Shown here: one piece after another, positions 1 to 10,380 of the stretch | Numbering within the stretch: position 1 is the first letter of the stretch | Layout: every line of letters begins with the position of its first letter | Assembly (NCBI RefSeq): GCF_030704535.1 | Contig: NC_081812.1 | Location: forward strand, 17,307,501 to 17,371,500 | Length of the DNA: 64,000 bases | Reading direction: 5' to 3' | Origin: Vitis vinifera | Lineage: Eukaryota > Streptophyta > Magnoliopsida > Vitales > Vitaceae | Program-made: the position numbers and the translations under genes | The notes under the pieces: model-generated | Database searches by the model: none | What the model saw: only the letters and a program-made list of their open reading frames with translations | What the model was told of the DNA's origin: nothing

Positions 1-2800
1 TAATGCTAATTTAATACCTTTTTAGATATAGTTTTGTGTTTTCATTCTTAAAAATAAAAAATAGTAATAATTTTTATTTTAAAAAAATACTTGTAAAAAA
101 CAATAAATCATCTTATACTTCTAAAAATCAAATTTTATTTTTCTAAAAAGAATTGAGATAGTAATTATTTTTAATATTTTAATTTTTAAATAGGTTTGAA
201 GAATATATTATTATTTTAAGGTAAGTCTTTATTATTATTTTATTTTTAAGAATGAAAAATGACAAATATATATATATAAAAATGATACATTAATGATTAA
301 ATTTTTTATTTAATTAATCCTCTATATATATATATATATACAAATGACATATTAATGATTAAATTTTTTTATTTAATTAATCCTCTCTCTCTCAAAAAAA
401 AAATTATACTTAAAATAGTAGTAATTTTTTTTTTAATATCTACGTTTTAAAATTTTCTAAAAATTATTCATTTTTAATATAAACCATACCCAAATAGCAA
501 TTTAACAACTTGATTATTCTAAAGAAAAAAAATGTGTTCCCACTTTCCCATGCACTCATCAATTATCGAAAAGATGAACAACATGAAATAAATAAATATA
601 AATAAACAATTATTTGAATAATTCAAAAGTAGATTTGAATGCTTGAGTTAGTGAGTCTTCTTCATCCTTTCATACTTGAGTCCTTTTAAAATATAACGTC
701 TAGTTGAGGGAGTCTTTTAAAATAAAATGTCTTCATCATTGATCATTGCAATCTTTCTTTAAATATAATGTCTTTTCATTCTCCTTACTTGTCGGCTTTG
801 AAAACTTCATCTACACATGCATGCTTTTATACATCGTATGATTTACTTCATTAAACTATTTACTAATTTTTTTTGTTGTTTAAAAAAATCCAAACAATAA
901 ATAAATAAATAAATAAAATCTGTCCATTCAAAATATAAGGATCTATTCAAATAAAAATGACTAAAAATAACTTTCAAAAATAATTTTTAATTACATTAGT
1001 AGCAAAACTATATTTTAGAACTTAAATATAAAAAATATTTTTTCATTTGTAAAAAAATATTTATTAGAATATTTTTTGGAATATTAGAAAAGAAACCTAT
1101 AAAAGCAAGTCAAATTTGTTCTAGAAAACCAAAATTTTAAAATATATTCTAAAAAAATATTTTAAAATAAAATTTATCATGTTTTTGAATTAGAAAATAA
1201 TTTTCTATTTAAATAACAGAAAACTTATTTTTAACTCATGAGTTTAATGACACATGACGCATTGTTTTTTATTTTAATACTTTTTAAGATTCTTTATTGT
1301 AGACAACCCTATTTCTCAACATCCACTAGTCCATTAAACTTGCAAAGTCATGTTTTTTTTTAAAGTCTACCTAAGACTCCATTTCATTAATGTATTCATA
1401 ATCAATTATTAAAATATCAAGATATTTCGGCGATATATTGTTGAAATATCAAGTATTGGAACACGATACATGGAAGAGAAATATCGGCACCATAATATTA
1501 TGTCAATTTATCATGAATATCACATATTTTTCAATATTTATTGGTATTTTATCAATTTGTCACTTATATATCACGATATTTTGGGTGGTGTCGGCATTGT
1601 GCCAACCACTAGGCAAGTTTGTCCCTTGATATATGAACTGCACCAAATATATATAAACTCAAATTCATCATATAAACATAATTTTAAAAAAAATGTTTTA
1701 AATAACAAATTAATTATAATTATTTTATAATTAAATGAAAATTTTTCATCTATTTGAATACCAAAAATATAAACATTATCGTGATAATTTTCTTTCATAG
1801 AGTTTTTAATATCATTAATATATTAATTAAGTATTAAAAATTATACATATATCATCATTTATTTTATATCATTTAATACAATTAAATTAAATGAATTATA
1901 ATTTTAATATTAAATATATTTTAAAATTAGACATATTATAATCAAATATCACAATATTATTATCGAAAAATATTTGATATAATTTAATAATAAATGTATA
2001 CTTATGAAATTCATATTTTTTTGTATTAGTACATACAATATTATTATCAAATATAATAAATTATATTATACATATATCAATTTATTGAACAAAATAATTT
2101 TAAAATATCTATTATATTTTTAATTTTATTTTTAAGTATTTTTTTATTATATTTCTATAATTTTTTTTTATCAATTTTAGGTTCACACATAAAATATGGA
2201 TATATCCTATAATTACCAATATTTTCATTCTTGTTCATAACATAACAATTTTTATTTATTTTTTATTTTTTTTAAATGGAATATTTGGCCCAAAGATGAC
2301 AGAGAGAATAAAATCCTTGTGGATCAAGAGTTTCATCACAAATGATGCTTTGGCCTTTTATTTGACTATTTTTTAAATATTCTTTATTGGAGACAACCTT
2401 ATTCCTCGAAATCCACGAGTCCATGAAACTTGTAAAGTTAGGTCTTTTTTAATTGAAAGAATACCAAAGACCCGATTTCATTAATGTGATTACGTAACAA
2501 CCCCTATTTTTTAATTTTTAATATAACCTATGCCAATGGGTTTTTTTTTTTTTTTTTTAACTTTGTAAAAGCAACTTTCATATTTTAAAATTATAAATGA
2601 TAATGTGTATTTTTACAAATGATTATCCCATGTTCTTTAAGATTTGAGCTCAACATGGATGGTATATTTAAACGAAAAAGAAAGAAAGTCAATCTTAATC
2701 ATGTGAACATGGCTCATTAGTGAATATTAAATGTTAGTTGAATACTAACCACTCTAATTATTGTTGATTTTATTACTTTTTTATTTTTGGATTTTTAAAT
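1..2800. other. AT-rich intergenic DNA with repeat relics
   Basis: No gene is supported here. The stretch is dominated by A/T homopolymers and (TA)n runs near 262-275 and 326-341. An AAAT microsatellite lies near 896-917. At about 640-880 there is a short relative of the repeat family seen again at 9430-10380 and 15270-16380: it shares the TTTTTAAAATATAATGTC-type unit and the terminal TTCACTTCATTAAACTAT-like segment. Around 1410-1650 short ATATCG-type motifs recur, which looks like a degenerate dispersed repeat. The short open frames at 1438-1798 overlap on both strands and lack coding character. Confidence 0.6.
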
Positions 2801-2823
2801 TATATTTTTTAAGGGCTAAATCC

Positions 2824-2830
2824 TATAAAT
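2824..2830 (+). promoter_or_regulatory. TATA box of DUF247 gene A
   Basis: TATAAAT sits in a segment, TCCTATAAATGCAACTCC, that recurs upstream of DUF247 gene D (18277) and, slightly diverged, of gene B (4511). Its conservation between paralogues and its position about 165 bp before the open frame support a promoter role. Confidence 0.55.
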
Positions 2831-2990
2831 GCAACTCCCTCCCACCTCAAATTATGCGGTGGCACAAACCCTCCTTGCGTTCAAAAAAGAGATAAATCAG
2901 GTATACAACAATAGCTCCTATTTCCATTTGATTGTCAGGCTTTTATGAAAGCAATAATTTCAAATATAGAAGAGCTTTTTCTGAAATCAA

Positions 2991-4178
2991 ATGCAACGTA
3001 AATGTGAGAATACTGATCACTTGTATTTTCTTTCTTCCGAACTTGCAGGGAAGCCCAAAGAAATGGAAGCTGTTGATCAAGAGAAACTAGCTCCGAGTAT
3101 TTCCATGGTTCCAGTTCAACTTCGAAGTGTGAAAAAAGAAGCTTATAGACCTCAGATGGTCACCGTTGGACCCTATCACCATGGCAACTCGGTTCTGTTG
3201 GGTATGGAAAAGCACAAACGGCACTACATGCAAACTCTTCTTGGTCGAGTACAAAATCCAGAAGATATCTTGGATGATTGTTATATGGCCATTAAAAATT
3301 TGAACCAAAGAGTTCGTGAGTGCTATGCCGACAATATGCATTTTGGGGCAGCTGGGCTTGGCGCGATACTGCTGGTTGATGGTTGCTTCATATTAGAACT
3401 TTTTCACAGGCATATCATCCAGCAGCATACAAGCAACTCGAGCGATCCCAATGCTGATAATGTTTGGATGGTCCCAACTCTGCGACATGATTTGGAGCTA
3501 CTTGAGAACCAGATCCCCTTTTTTATTCTTGTGGAATTGTATAAAATCTTCCAAAAGCATCTCCATATATTTTCAGAGTACTCACTCCCTTCCCTTGCTC
3601 TTTCATTCTTTCACCCAAATGTGAATGTTAACCAGGAAGGGATGTCCATGGAACCAAATCATTTACTTGATCTCTTGCACAAATCTTTGCTTCCCACACC
3701 TTCAAATGACTCAAGCGGCAGCGAAACTCGGGGATTCGATCTTTGTGCATCAGAACTTTTAGAAGCTGGAATTCAGTTCGAAAAGATTAGCGAAAGCCAT
3801 CTATTGGACATAAAGTTCGATAGTGGTAATGGAGTGATCAAAATCCCACCATTGTCCATTCACAAAACTGAGTTGCTGTTGAGAAATCTCATCGCTCTGG
3901 AGCATTGCGGTTTTCACAATAGCTGCAAAACTCTTCACATTTCATCATATGCACTCATGATGAGAAGTCTCATCCGTTCCTTGGCGGACGTTGAACTACT
4001 TGAAGAGAAAGGGATCATATCTTCCAATTCGGTGGGGGGTGAAAGCATTTTGTGTCTCATCGATGATATCTGCAAGAACGTGGATATCAAAGACTTCTAT
4101 TTCGGTGAGCTGTGCAAGGAGGTGAACGCATACTGTAATTCCAGGTATGACTGGCAGAGACAACATTCTGACTTTTAA
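2991..4178 (+). CDS. DUF247 (UPF0481) protein, copy A, lacking C-terminal membrane anchor
   Basis: This open frame encodes a plant DUF247 protein, a family usually annotated UPF0481 (At3g47200-like). Counted from the ATG at 3063, family signatures are GPYHHG near residue 36, LLVDGCFILELF near residue 103, LLENQIPFFIL near residue 146, then HLLDLLHK and the distal LLRNLIALEHCGF. The frame is open back to an ATG at 2991. However, 2991-3062 corresponds to 5' exon plus intron sequence in copies B and D, including the TTGCAG acceptor, so I favour 3063 (371 aa) as the ancestral start. The protein stops soon after CNSRYDWQRQ, where copy D continues for about 50 residues into a hydrophobic anchor. 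Members are normally tethered type II or tail-anchored proteins, so this copy may be soluble. The biochemical function of DUF247 is unknown; in grasses, members are tied to self-incompatibility loci. Confidence 0.85.
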   Translation: MQRKCENTDHLYFLSSELAGKPKEMEAVDQEKLAPSISMVPVQLRSVKKEAYRPQMVTVGPYHHGNSVLLGMEKHKRHYMQTLLGRVQNPEDILDDCYMAIKNLNQRVRECYADNMHFGAAGLGAILLVDGCFILELFHRHIIQQHTSNSSDPNADNVWMVPTLRHDLELLENQIPFFILVELYKIFQKHLHIFSEYSLPSLALSFFHPNVNVNQEGMSMEPNHLLDLLHKSLLPTPSNDSSGSETRGFDLCASELLEAGIQFEKISESHLLDIKFDSGNGVIKIPPLSIHKTELLLRNLIALEHCGFHNSCKTLHISSYALMMRSLIRSLADVELLEEKGIISSNSVGGESILCLIDDICKNVDIKDFYFGELCKEVNAYCNSRYDWQRQHSDF

Positions 4179-4510
4179 GTGGTTTATTTCATGAAACATG
4201 CTTATAACGTTACAGTTATGATTTTTTCTTCTTTTTTTTTTTTCGCTTATAAACAATGATTAATTTATTTATTTTGAATCTTGTCTAAGGCCTCAACTTT
4301 CTTTTAAACTACCGCATACAGTTCAATTTAGAGGGAGAGAAAAGATTATATCACCAAAATATGGCGTTAGGGTTTGTCCCATGTATGAAAATTTTGGGTC
4401 AATTCTTAACCTTTGTGATGAGTTCACCCAACCTTGTTAAATGTAAACAACTGTTGTTAATGTTGATTTCATTTTTTTTTTTTTTAAGTCAGTTCATGCT
4501 AGCTAAATCC
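4179..4510. other. spacer between DUF247 copies A and B
   Basis: AT-rich spacer with poly-T runs at 4230-4243 and 4471-4485. It holds the putative 3' end of copy A and the proximal promoter of copy B. No gene seen. Confidence 0.5.
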
Positions 4511-4517
4511 TATAAAA
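4511..4517 (+). promoter_or_regulatory. TATA box of DUF247 gene B
   Basis: TATAAAA lies in a segment homologous to the TATA regions of copies A and D (GCTAAATCCTATAAAACG). It is about 240 bp before the ATG, with a short 5' intron inferred in between. Confidence 0.5.
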
Positions 4518-4748
4518 CGTAACTCCAAAGTAGAGATAATTTAGGTATACAATGATGCTTAACCAAAAGCCACGTTCATTTTACCTCCTAAATTCCATTT
4601 GATTGCCAGGTTTTTATGGAAGAAGAGATACTTTCAATTACAGAAGATCTTTTCTGAAATCAAATGCAACGTAGATGTAAGAAGTTTTTTAGGCCTCTTT
4701 CCCACAATTCTAACCACTTTATGTTTTCTTTCTACCAGAACTTGCAGG

Positions 4749-5915
4749 ATGCCCAAAGAAATGGAAGCTGACTGGCTGCTTCCGCTGAAAGAGAAACTGG
4801 GTCTACTGGGTCCAACGTTACCGACTCCGAGCATTTCTAAGGTTCCAAAAAAACTTCGAAAAGTCGATAAAGAAGCTTATAGCCCTCAGATGGTCTCCAT
4901 TGGACCTTATCACCATGGAAACTTGGATCTACTAGGTATGGAAGAGCATAAAATGCAGTACATGCGAAATCTTCTTCATCGAGGAGAAAATGATTCAGTA
5001 GAAACCTTGGATGATTGTGGTAAGGCCATTAAAAATTTGGACTTCAGAGTTCGTGAGTGCTATGCTGACAAAATACGGTTTGAATCTTTTGATGCAACTA
5101 AGCTTGGTGAAATACTGCTGGTCGATGGTTGCTTCATAATTGAACTTTTTTATAAGTATGTCATCCAGCAGGATACGAACTTGAATGATCCCATTGCCAA
5201 TAATGCTTGGATGGTCTCAGCTCTCCAGCATGATTTGGTGCTACTCGAGAACCAGATCCCCTTTTTTATTCTTGTGGAATTGTATAACATCTTCCATCGG
5301 TGTCTCAATATATCTCCAGAGCACTCACTCACTTCACTTACTGTTTCATTCTTGAACCTAAAATTGAATGTTAGGCGGGAAGGGATGTCCACGGAGCCAA
5401 ACCATTTACTTGATCTCTTACACAAATGTTTGCTTCCTACATCTGGTAGCGACTCAAGTGGCAGTCCACCTAGCAATGACTCAAGCGGCAGCAAAACTCG
5501 GGGATTCCATCTTTGTGCTTCAAAACTCTCGAAGGCTGGAATTCAGTTCAAAAAGAATGAAAGCCATTTACTAGACATAAAGTTCGATGGTGGTAAAGGA
5601 GTGATTAAAATCCCTCCATTTTCGGTTGGTGCAACAAAGTCTCTCTTGAGAAACCTCATCGCTCTGGAGCAATGCGGTTTTAGCAATAGCTGCAAAACCT
5701 TTCACATTTCATCATACGCACTAATGATGAGAAGTCTCATCCGTTCCTCAGCCGACGTCCAACTACTTGAAGAGAAAGGGATCATAACTTCAGATTTGGA
5801 GGGGAGTGAAAGTGTTTTGGGTCTCATCAATGATAACTGCAAGAACGTCTATATCAAACACTTCTATTTCCGTAAGCTGTGCAAGGAGGTGAACGCATAC
5901 ATTAAACCCAGGTAG
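4749..5915 (+). CDS. DUF247 (UPF0481) protein, copy B, lacking C-terminal membrane anchor
   Basis: The ATG at 4749 follows a splice acceptor (CTTGCAG ending at 4747). The likely upstream leader exon ends near 4676, before GTAAG, so the intron is about 70 bp. The reading frame is open further upstream without an ATG, so 4749 is the preferred start, giving 388 aa. Family motifs are clear: YSPQMVSIGPYHHG, LLVDGCFIIELF, LLENQIPFFILVELYNIF, HLLDLLHKCLLP, and SLLRNLIALEQCGF. A Ser/Gly-rich insertion (SGSDSSGSPPSNDSSGS) in the middle is a local duplication not present in copies A or D. The protein ends at AYIKPR, in the same area where copy A ends, and so lacks the C-terminal hydrophobic segment found in copy D. 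Nucleotide similarity shows head-to-tail tandem duplication with A, C and D. Confidence 0.87.
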   Translation: MPKEMEADWLLPLKEKLGLLGPTLPTPSISKVPKKLRKVDKEAYSPQMVSIGPYHHGNLDLLGMEEHKMQYMRNLLHRGENDSVETLDDCGKAIKNLDFRVRECYADKIRFESFDATKLGEILLVDGCFIIELFYKYVIQQDTNLNDPIANNAWMVSALQHDLVLLENQIPFFILVELYNIFHRCLNISPEHSLTSLTVSFLNLKLNVRREGMSTEPNHLLDLLHKCLLPTSGSDSSGSPPSNDSSGSKTRGFHLCASKLSKAGIQFKKNESHLLDIKFDGGKGVIKIPPFSVGATKSLLRNLIALEQCGFSNSCKTFHISSYALMMRSLIRSSADVQLLEEKGIITSDLEGSESVLGLINDNCKNVYIKHFYFRKLCKEVNAYIKPR

Positions 5916-5954
5916 CCTCTGGCAAGGACAAAACATTCTGACTTTTTAGGAAGT

Positions 5955-5981
5955 GTTTATATATATATATATATATATATA
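5955..5981. repeat. (TA)n microsatellite
   Basis: About a dozen TA dinucleotides in the 3' flank of DUF247 copy B. Confidence 0.9.
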
Positions 5982-6160
5982 ACCTTTGTGATGAGTTTCA
6001 CCCGACCTTGTTAAATGTTTACCATTGTAGTTAACGTTGATTTTATTTTATTTTATTTTTAAATTTTCTTAACTGAGACAATCCATGGCTAGAGCAATGG
6101 TAGTTTTTGAACCTCCTTTCCCACAATATCTGACCACTTGGTATTTTCTTTCTTTCGACA

Positions 6161-7468
6161 TTGCAGGATGCAGAAAACAGTGGAGAAGACTGGCTGCTTC
6201 AGCTTATGGGTCTACTAGGTCCAACATCATCGACTCCGAGTATTTCTAAGTTTCCAAATAAACTTCCACGTTTGAAGGAAGAAGTATATAGCCCACAGAT
6301 TGTTTCCATTGGACCTTATCACCATGGCAAAGCGGACCTGCTAGATATGGAAGAGCACAAACTGCAGTACGGGCTAAGTCGAACAAACAATACCATAGAG
6401 ACCTTGATGATTGTGTTAAGGTCATTCAAAATTTGTACCAAAGAGTTCGTGAGTGCTATGCCGATTATATAGATCATTTTGATGACATCGAGCTTGGCAA
6501 AATACTGTTGGTCGATGGTCGCTTCATATTTGAACTTTTTTGTAGGCATGCCTTGCCGCACGAAACGAACTTGAATGATCCCATTGCCACTAGTGCTTGG
6601 ACGGTCTCCAGTCTACAGCATGATTTGGTGCTAATCTAGAACCAGATCCCACTTTTTATTAATGTGGAATAGTATAACATCTTTAAGCATAAACGTCTCA
6701 ATGTTCCTCCAGAGCACTCACTCCCTTCACTTGATCTTTCATTCTTTTACCCAAAAATGGATGTCAAGCAGGAAAGCATGTCCGGGGAGCCAAACCATTT
6801 ACTTGATCTCCTGCACAAATTTTGGCTCCCCAAATCTGACATGAACGCAAGCGGCAGCGAAGCTCGAGGAGTCGATCGTTGTGCTTCACAACTCTTAAAA
6901 GCTGAGATTCAATTGGAAAAGAATGAAAGCCGCCATTTATTGGACACAAAATTTGATAGTAACAGTGGATTGATTAAAATCCCACCATTGTCCATTGACG
7001 AAATAGAGTCGGTCTTGAGGAACCTTCCGGCTCTGGAGCAATACGGTTTTAAGCAATAGCTGAAAAACCTTTCACGTTTCATCATATATATGCACTCATG
7101 ATGAGAAGTCTCATCTGTTCCTTAGCAGACGTTGAACTACTTGAAGAGAAAGGGATCATAACTACCGATTTGGAGAGGGGTGGAAATGTTTTGGCTCTCC
7201 TCCAAGTTATCTGCAAGAACGTCGATATCAAAAATTTCTATTTCGGTGAGCCGTGCAAGGAGGTGAACGCTTAAAATAAACCCAGGCGGCACCGGCAGAG
7301 ACAAAAAAACATTCTGCGGAGTCCATTTCCACTTATATTTAGCAGAGCTGAAACGTAATTATCTCTCAAATCCATGGAAAACCGTAGCTTTTCTAGTTGT
7401 TCTGGCGCTTCTACTTCTGACCGGATTACAGACTTTTTATACTGTCCGCTCATACCATCTTCACTGAT
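6161..7468 (+). pseudogene. DUF247 pseudogene, copy C (anchor region retained)
   Basis: This is a broken DUF247 gene. The acceptor TTGCAG at 6161-6166 is kept, but the ATG at 6168 is out of frame with the homologous protein (EDWLLQLMGLLGP). A one-base loss near 6405 shifts the frame at the motif that reads TLDDC in copies B and D. In-frame stops lie near 6636 (replacing the Glu of LLENQIPFF) and near 6670. A further frame break precedes the stop at 7057. Despite this decay, the 3' part (7330-7450) still shows AELKRNYLSNPWKTVAFLVV-like coding and the hydrophobic anchor seen in copy D, as well as 3' flank homology. Copies C and D are therefore each other's closest block. The leader exon and TATA region seen in A, B and D are not recognisable upstream. 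Confidence 0.88.
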
Positions 7469-7479
7469 CTTGCGCTTTT

Positions 7480-8810
7480 GTTTCATCAATTTGTTGCTCA
7501 GCCCCTGAGATGGGAAACGGGTCTTCTAAATAAGAAAATGTGATAACTGAGCTGGCATTCGTTTGGAGTGTCCTCGGTGGCCGCTTTCATGAACCATTAA
7601 TTCCTGAAGAATCCATCTCATGTTAATTTAGCCTAGCATTGTCATATTTTAATATCCAAAAATAAAGATTGCTCCTCCGACACACATTTCAGAAGATTAT
7701 TAGTAGTATATTTGGGAATGATGCTAGTAAAAGGTTATTCACGGACCTCTTGATAAGAATATAACACTTCTACTAAAAATAATTGTGAAAAATCAATTAG
7801 TATTTTACTATTTTTTAAAATTTTTGAATAACTTTTTTATCACATAATTTACATTCTAGTTCCAATTTTGGTATCTCGGTATCTTGATTAAATCTTTTTA
7901 TAAATTGATTACATTTTTATATAGCAGTCCCATTCTTCATATTTGATTATATTTTTATACTCTAATCATATTTTTTATATTTGATTATGTTTTTTTATGT
8001 TTTGATCATTTTTTTATACTTCATATATTACTACTCTAGACATATATTTCGTAGTTATCTACATTTTTTCCATTCTTATGTATTTGTATCCTAGTCAAAT
8101 TCTTGATTTATTTATCTATTTATTTTATAAAATAACTAGATGACCTTTTCATACATTTCTTATTTTTTATTTTTAAAATTAAAAATTCCCATGCAATATA
8201 TAAAAACTTATATATAAAAAGCAAGCATTTAGACTCTATTTGTTTAGAGTATTTTCTGTTTTCATTTTTTAAGAAAACATTTTCATTCTCTAGAAATCCA
8301 AGTCAAGAATTGCAAAATTTTGTTCAAATCTCTTTATTTCAAAAATAAATAAAATAAAATAAAAGGCCCTATTAGACCCATAATATCAAAGGAATATAAA
8401 TATTACAAAGTTGCAACAAATATTAATATGAATAAATGATTATTTCATATACAATTAAAATCAAATATTATTGTAAAAGTATGGTTTAAATATTTTGTTT
8501 ATTTTTTTAGACTATTATAAGTAGATACATTTTTTTATATTAAAATAATTTATTTAATTAATTATAAATACTTATAAATATTATATTGTACCATTTAAAA
8601 TGGAAATATAATAAAAAATAAAAAATAATGAGTAAATGCAATATAATAATAAACTTACATATAGTGTATATAAAATATAATGTATATTAAGATATAATTT
8701 ATTCTTAAAATGTTGTCCTTTTTAATAATATACCATATTCTATGATATGAATGGTATATAAACTTTTAATTATATTTCTCTATATCATTACCTCCGCTAC
8801 ATTTTTATTT
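7480..8810. other. AT-rich spacer, paralogous to 19900-21720
   Basis: No gene seen. The first 250 bases match the 3' flank of DUF247 copy D (shared TTAATTCCTGAAGA and AATAAAGATT). Further on, motifs such as GGTATCTTGATTA and TTTTATAAAATA keep the same order as in 20190-20400. This shows that the whole block, and not just the gene, was duplicated. Confidence 0.6.
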
Positions 8811-8811
8811 G

Positions 8812-9330
8812 TTAGACGTGCTGGGTTTAGCCTCTGATGGCCCAAGTTACCAGTACTTTCCTTTTCGGCCCAATCTGCTCAGTGGGCCTGGATCACTTTT
8901 TGGCCCTACCATGTTGTGAAACGTGGCATGAAACCTTTAGCCTTTTGCTCACAGCACCTCCTCATAAGTTTCGTTCACTGGTTCTTGTCCTGGCGACCAT
9001 CGCACACAGACAACGTACCTTGTCCATTTCTCTCCATCTCTCTCCAGATCAGCCATGGCCGCACTCATACTCGGAGCCCCGACAATCGCTTCTCAATCAC
9101 TAAATCACCACTTCTCATTTTCTCAATCCGAAACCCTCGCCGTTTCTTTCAACACTCGTCCCTTTTCAGTCTCAACTTCTGCAACTTCTCCTCTACCAAT
9201 CCCTTTTGGTAAGTAAATACCACTCACTCTCGGCTCGTGCATGTATTAAAAATATATTATGTTATAGTGTCTTAGTTTTTCTGTTCTTGTGCCTCAGTGT
9301 AGTGTGGCAGAGGTGATGAGAAGACTGCAT
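8812..9330 (+). pseudogene. PSRP4 (chloroplast 30S bTHXc) pseudogene, 3'-truncated
   Basis: This is a decayed copy of the intact PSRP4 gene at 21975-22509, including its promoter (GGCCCAA and TGGGCC motifs at 8839-8888). Exon 1 (9055-9208) is an intact open frame coding the transit-peptide region [16 protein letters not shown], and it keeps a consensus GTAAGT donor. The exon 2 acceptor (CCTCAG ending at 9297) survives. The first complete codon after the junction is TAG, where the intact gene has TAC. Homology then stops near 9330, inside exon 2, so the Thx-like basic core and exon 3 are gone. If transcribed, it could make only a transit peptide of about 52 residues. Confidence 0.88.
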
Positions 9331-9429
9331 TTTACAAGTTTGTATAGAAAATATAATAATTTAAAAGATTGAGGTGTTAAAAAAAATTTAACTATCTCAA
9401 ATTAATTTTTTTTAAAAATACAAAATAAA

Positions 9430-10380
9430 TCTAAAAAAATTAAGAGTAGCAAACAAATACTTGATGAGTCTTTTTAAAATATAATGTCTCCATCATTGAC
9501 CATCTAGAGTGCTTGTTGACTTTAATGGGTCTTTTTAAAATATATAGTGTTGACGTGCTGATCAATTGACTTTTTCTAAAATAGTGTCTTTATCATTTTT
9601 ATTAAGTATAGTGGTTGTTTTTAAAATATAGGATTAATTTTATTGAGAATCCTAAAGTTTAATGTAAATACATTGACCTATCACAAGTTTCAAATTTTGT
9701 CCATTAGTGCTTTTATAAATGTATTTTATATATGAATTTCATTTTTTAAAAAATAAATTTTAATTTTTAGAAAATTATTAAACACTTTTATCTAAAATAT
9801 TTTTATTTAAAATCTTTCTAAAATAAAATAAATTTATAAAAGTGTTAATTCATAAAATTTAAAATCAATGATAATTGAGTGTATTTACACCAAATTTGAA
9901 GAAGTCTAAATGAAATTAACCCTAAACTATATGTTATCTCAGTATTAAGCAATTGGGTGTGTCTAAAATATTATATTTTGTAATTTTTATTAAATCAGGT
10001 GGGTCTTTTTAAAATATATAGTATCGGCATCACTAACCAATTGAATGTTTTTTAAATGTCTTTCTTAGGTTTATTGAGTATTTTAAAAATATGGAGTGTT
10101 GGGATCACTAACCAATTGAGTGTTCCTAAAATATAATGTTTTTGTCATTTTCATTATTCATGTTGAAAATTTCAACTACACATGATTTGTCCTTAGTTAT
10201 TGGCGTTGAAAATTTCACCAATTTCACCTAAATATGGTTTGTCCTTAGCCTTCGATGTTGAAAATTAGCCATCCATGTTGAAAATTTTACCTACCATGTA
10301 TGATATTCTATAGTTTACTTCATTAAACTATATGTATTAATTTTTTTTAAAAATATACTTTATCTTTGTCCACCTTATTT
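9430..10380. repeat. Degenerate array of the TTTTTAAAATATA repeat family
   Basis: Imperfect units built on GGGTCTTTTTAAAATATA, CACTAACCAATTGAGTG and TAAAATATAATGTC recur several times. The array ends with GTTGAAAATTTCACC and ACTTCATTAAACTATATGTA segments. The same order of motifs occurs at 15270-16380 and, shortened, at 640-880. I see no coding capacity or terminal inverted repeats. Confidence 0.65.

Noticed and set aside
1438-1798. Overlapping open frames on both strands
   Set aside because: AT-rich, hydrophobic low-complexity translations with no family motif or splice context. They overlap a degenerate ATATCG-rich repeat.
8837-9212. Two forward open frames over the PSRP4 relic
   Set aside because: They are out of frame with the transit-peptide exon and cross the promoter. 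The homologous intact locus shows the true frame.
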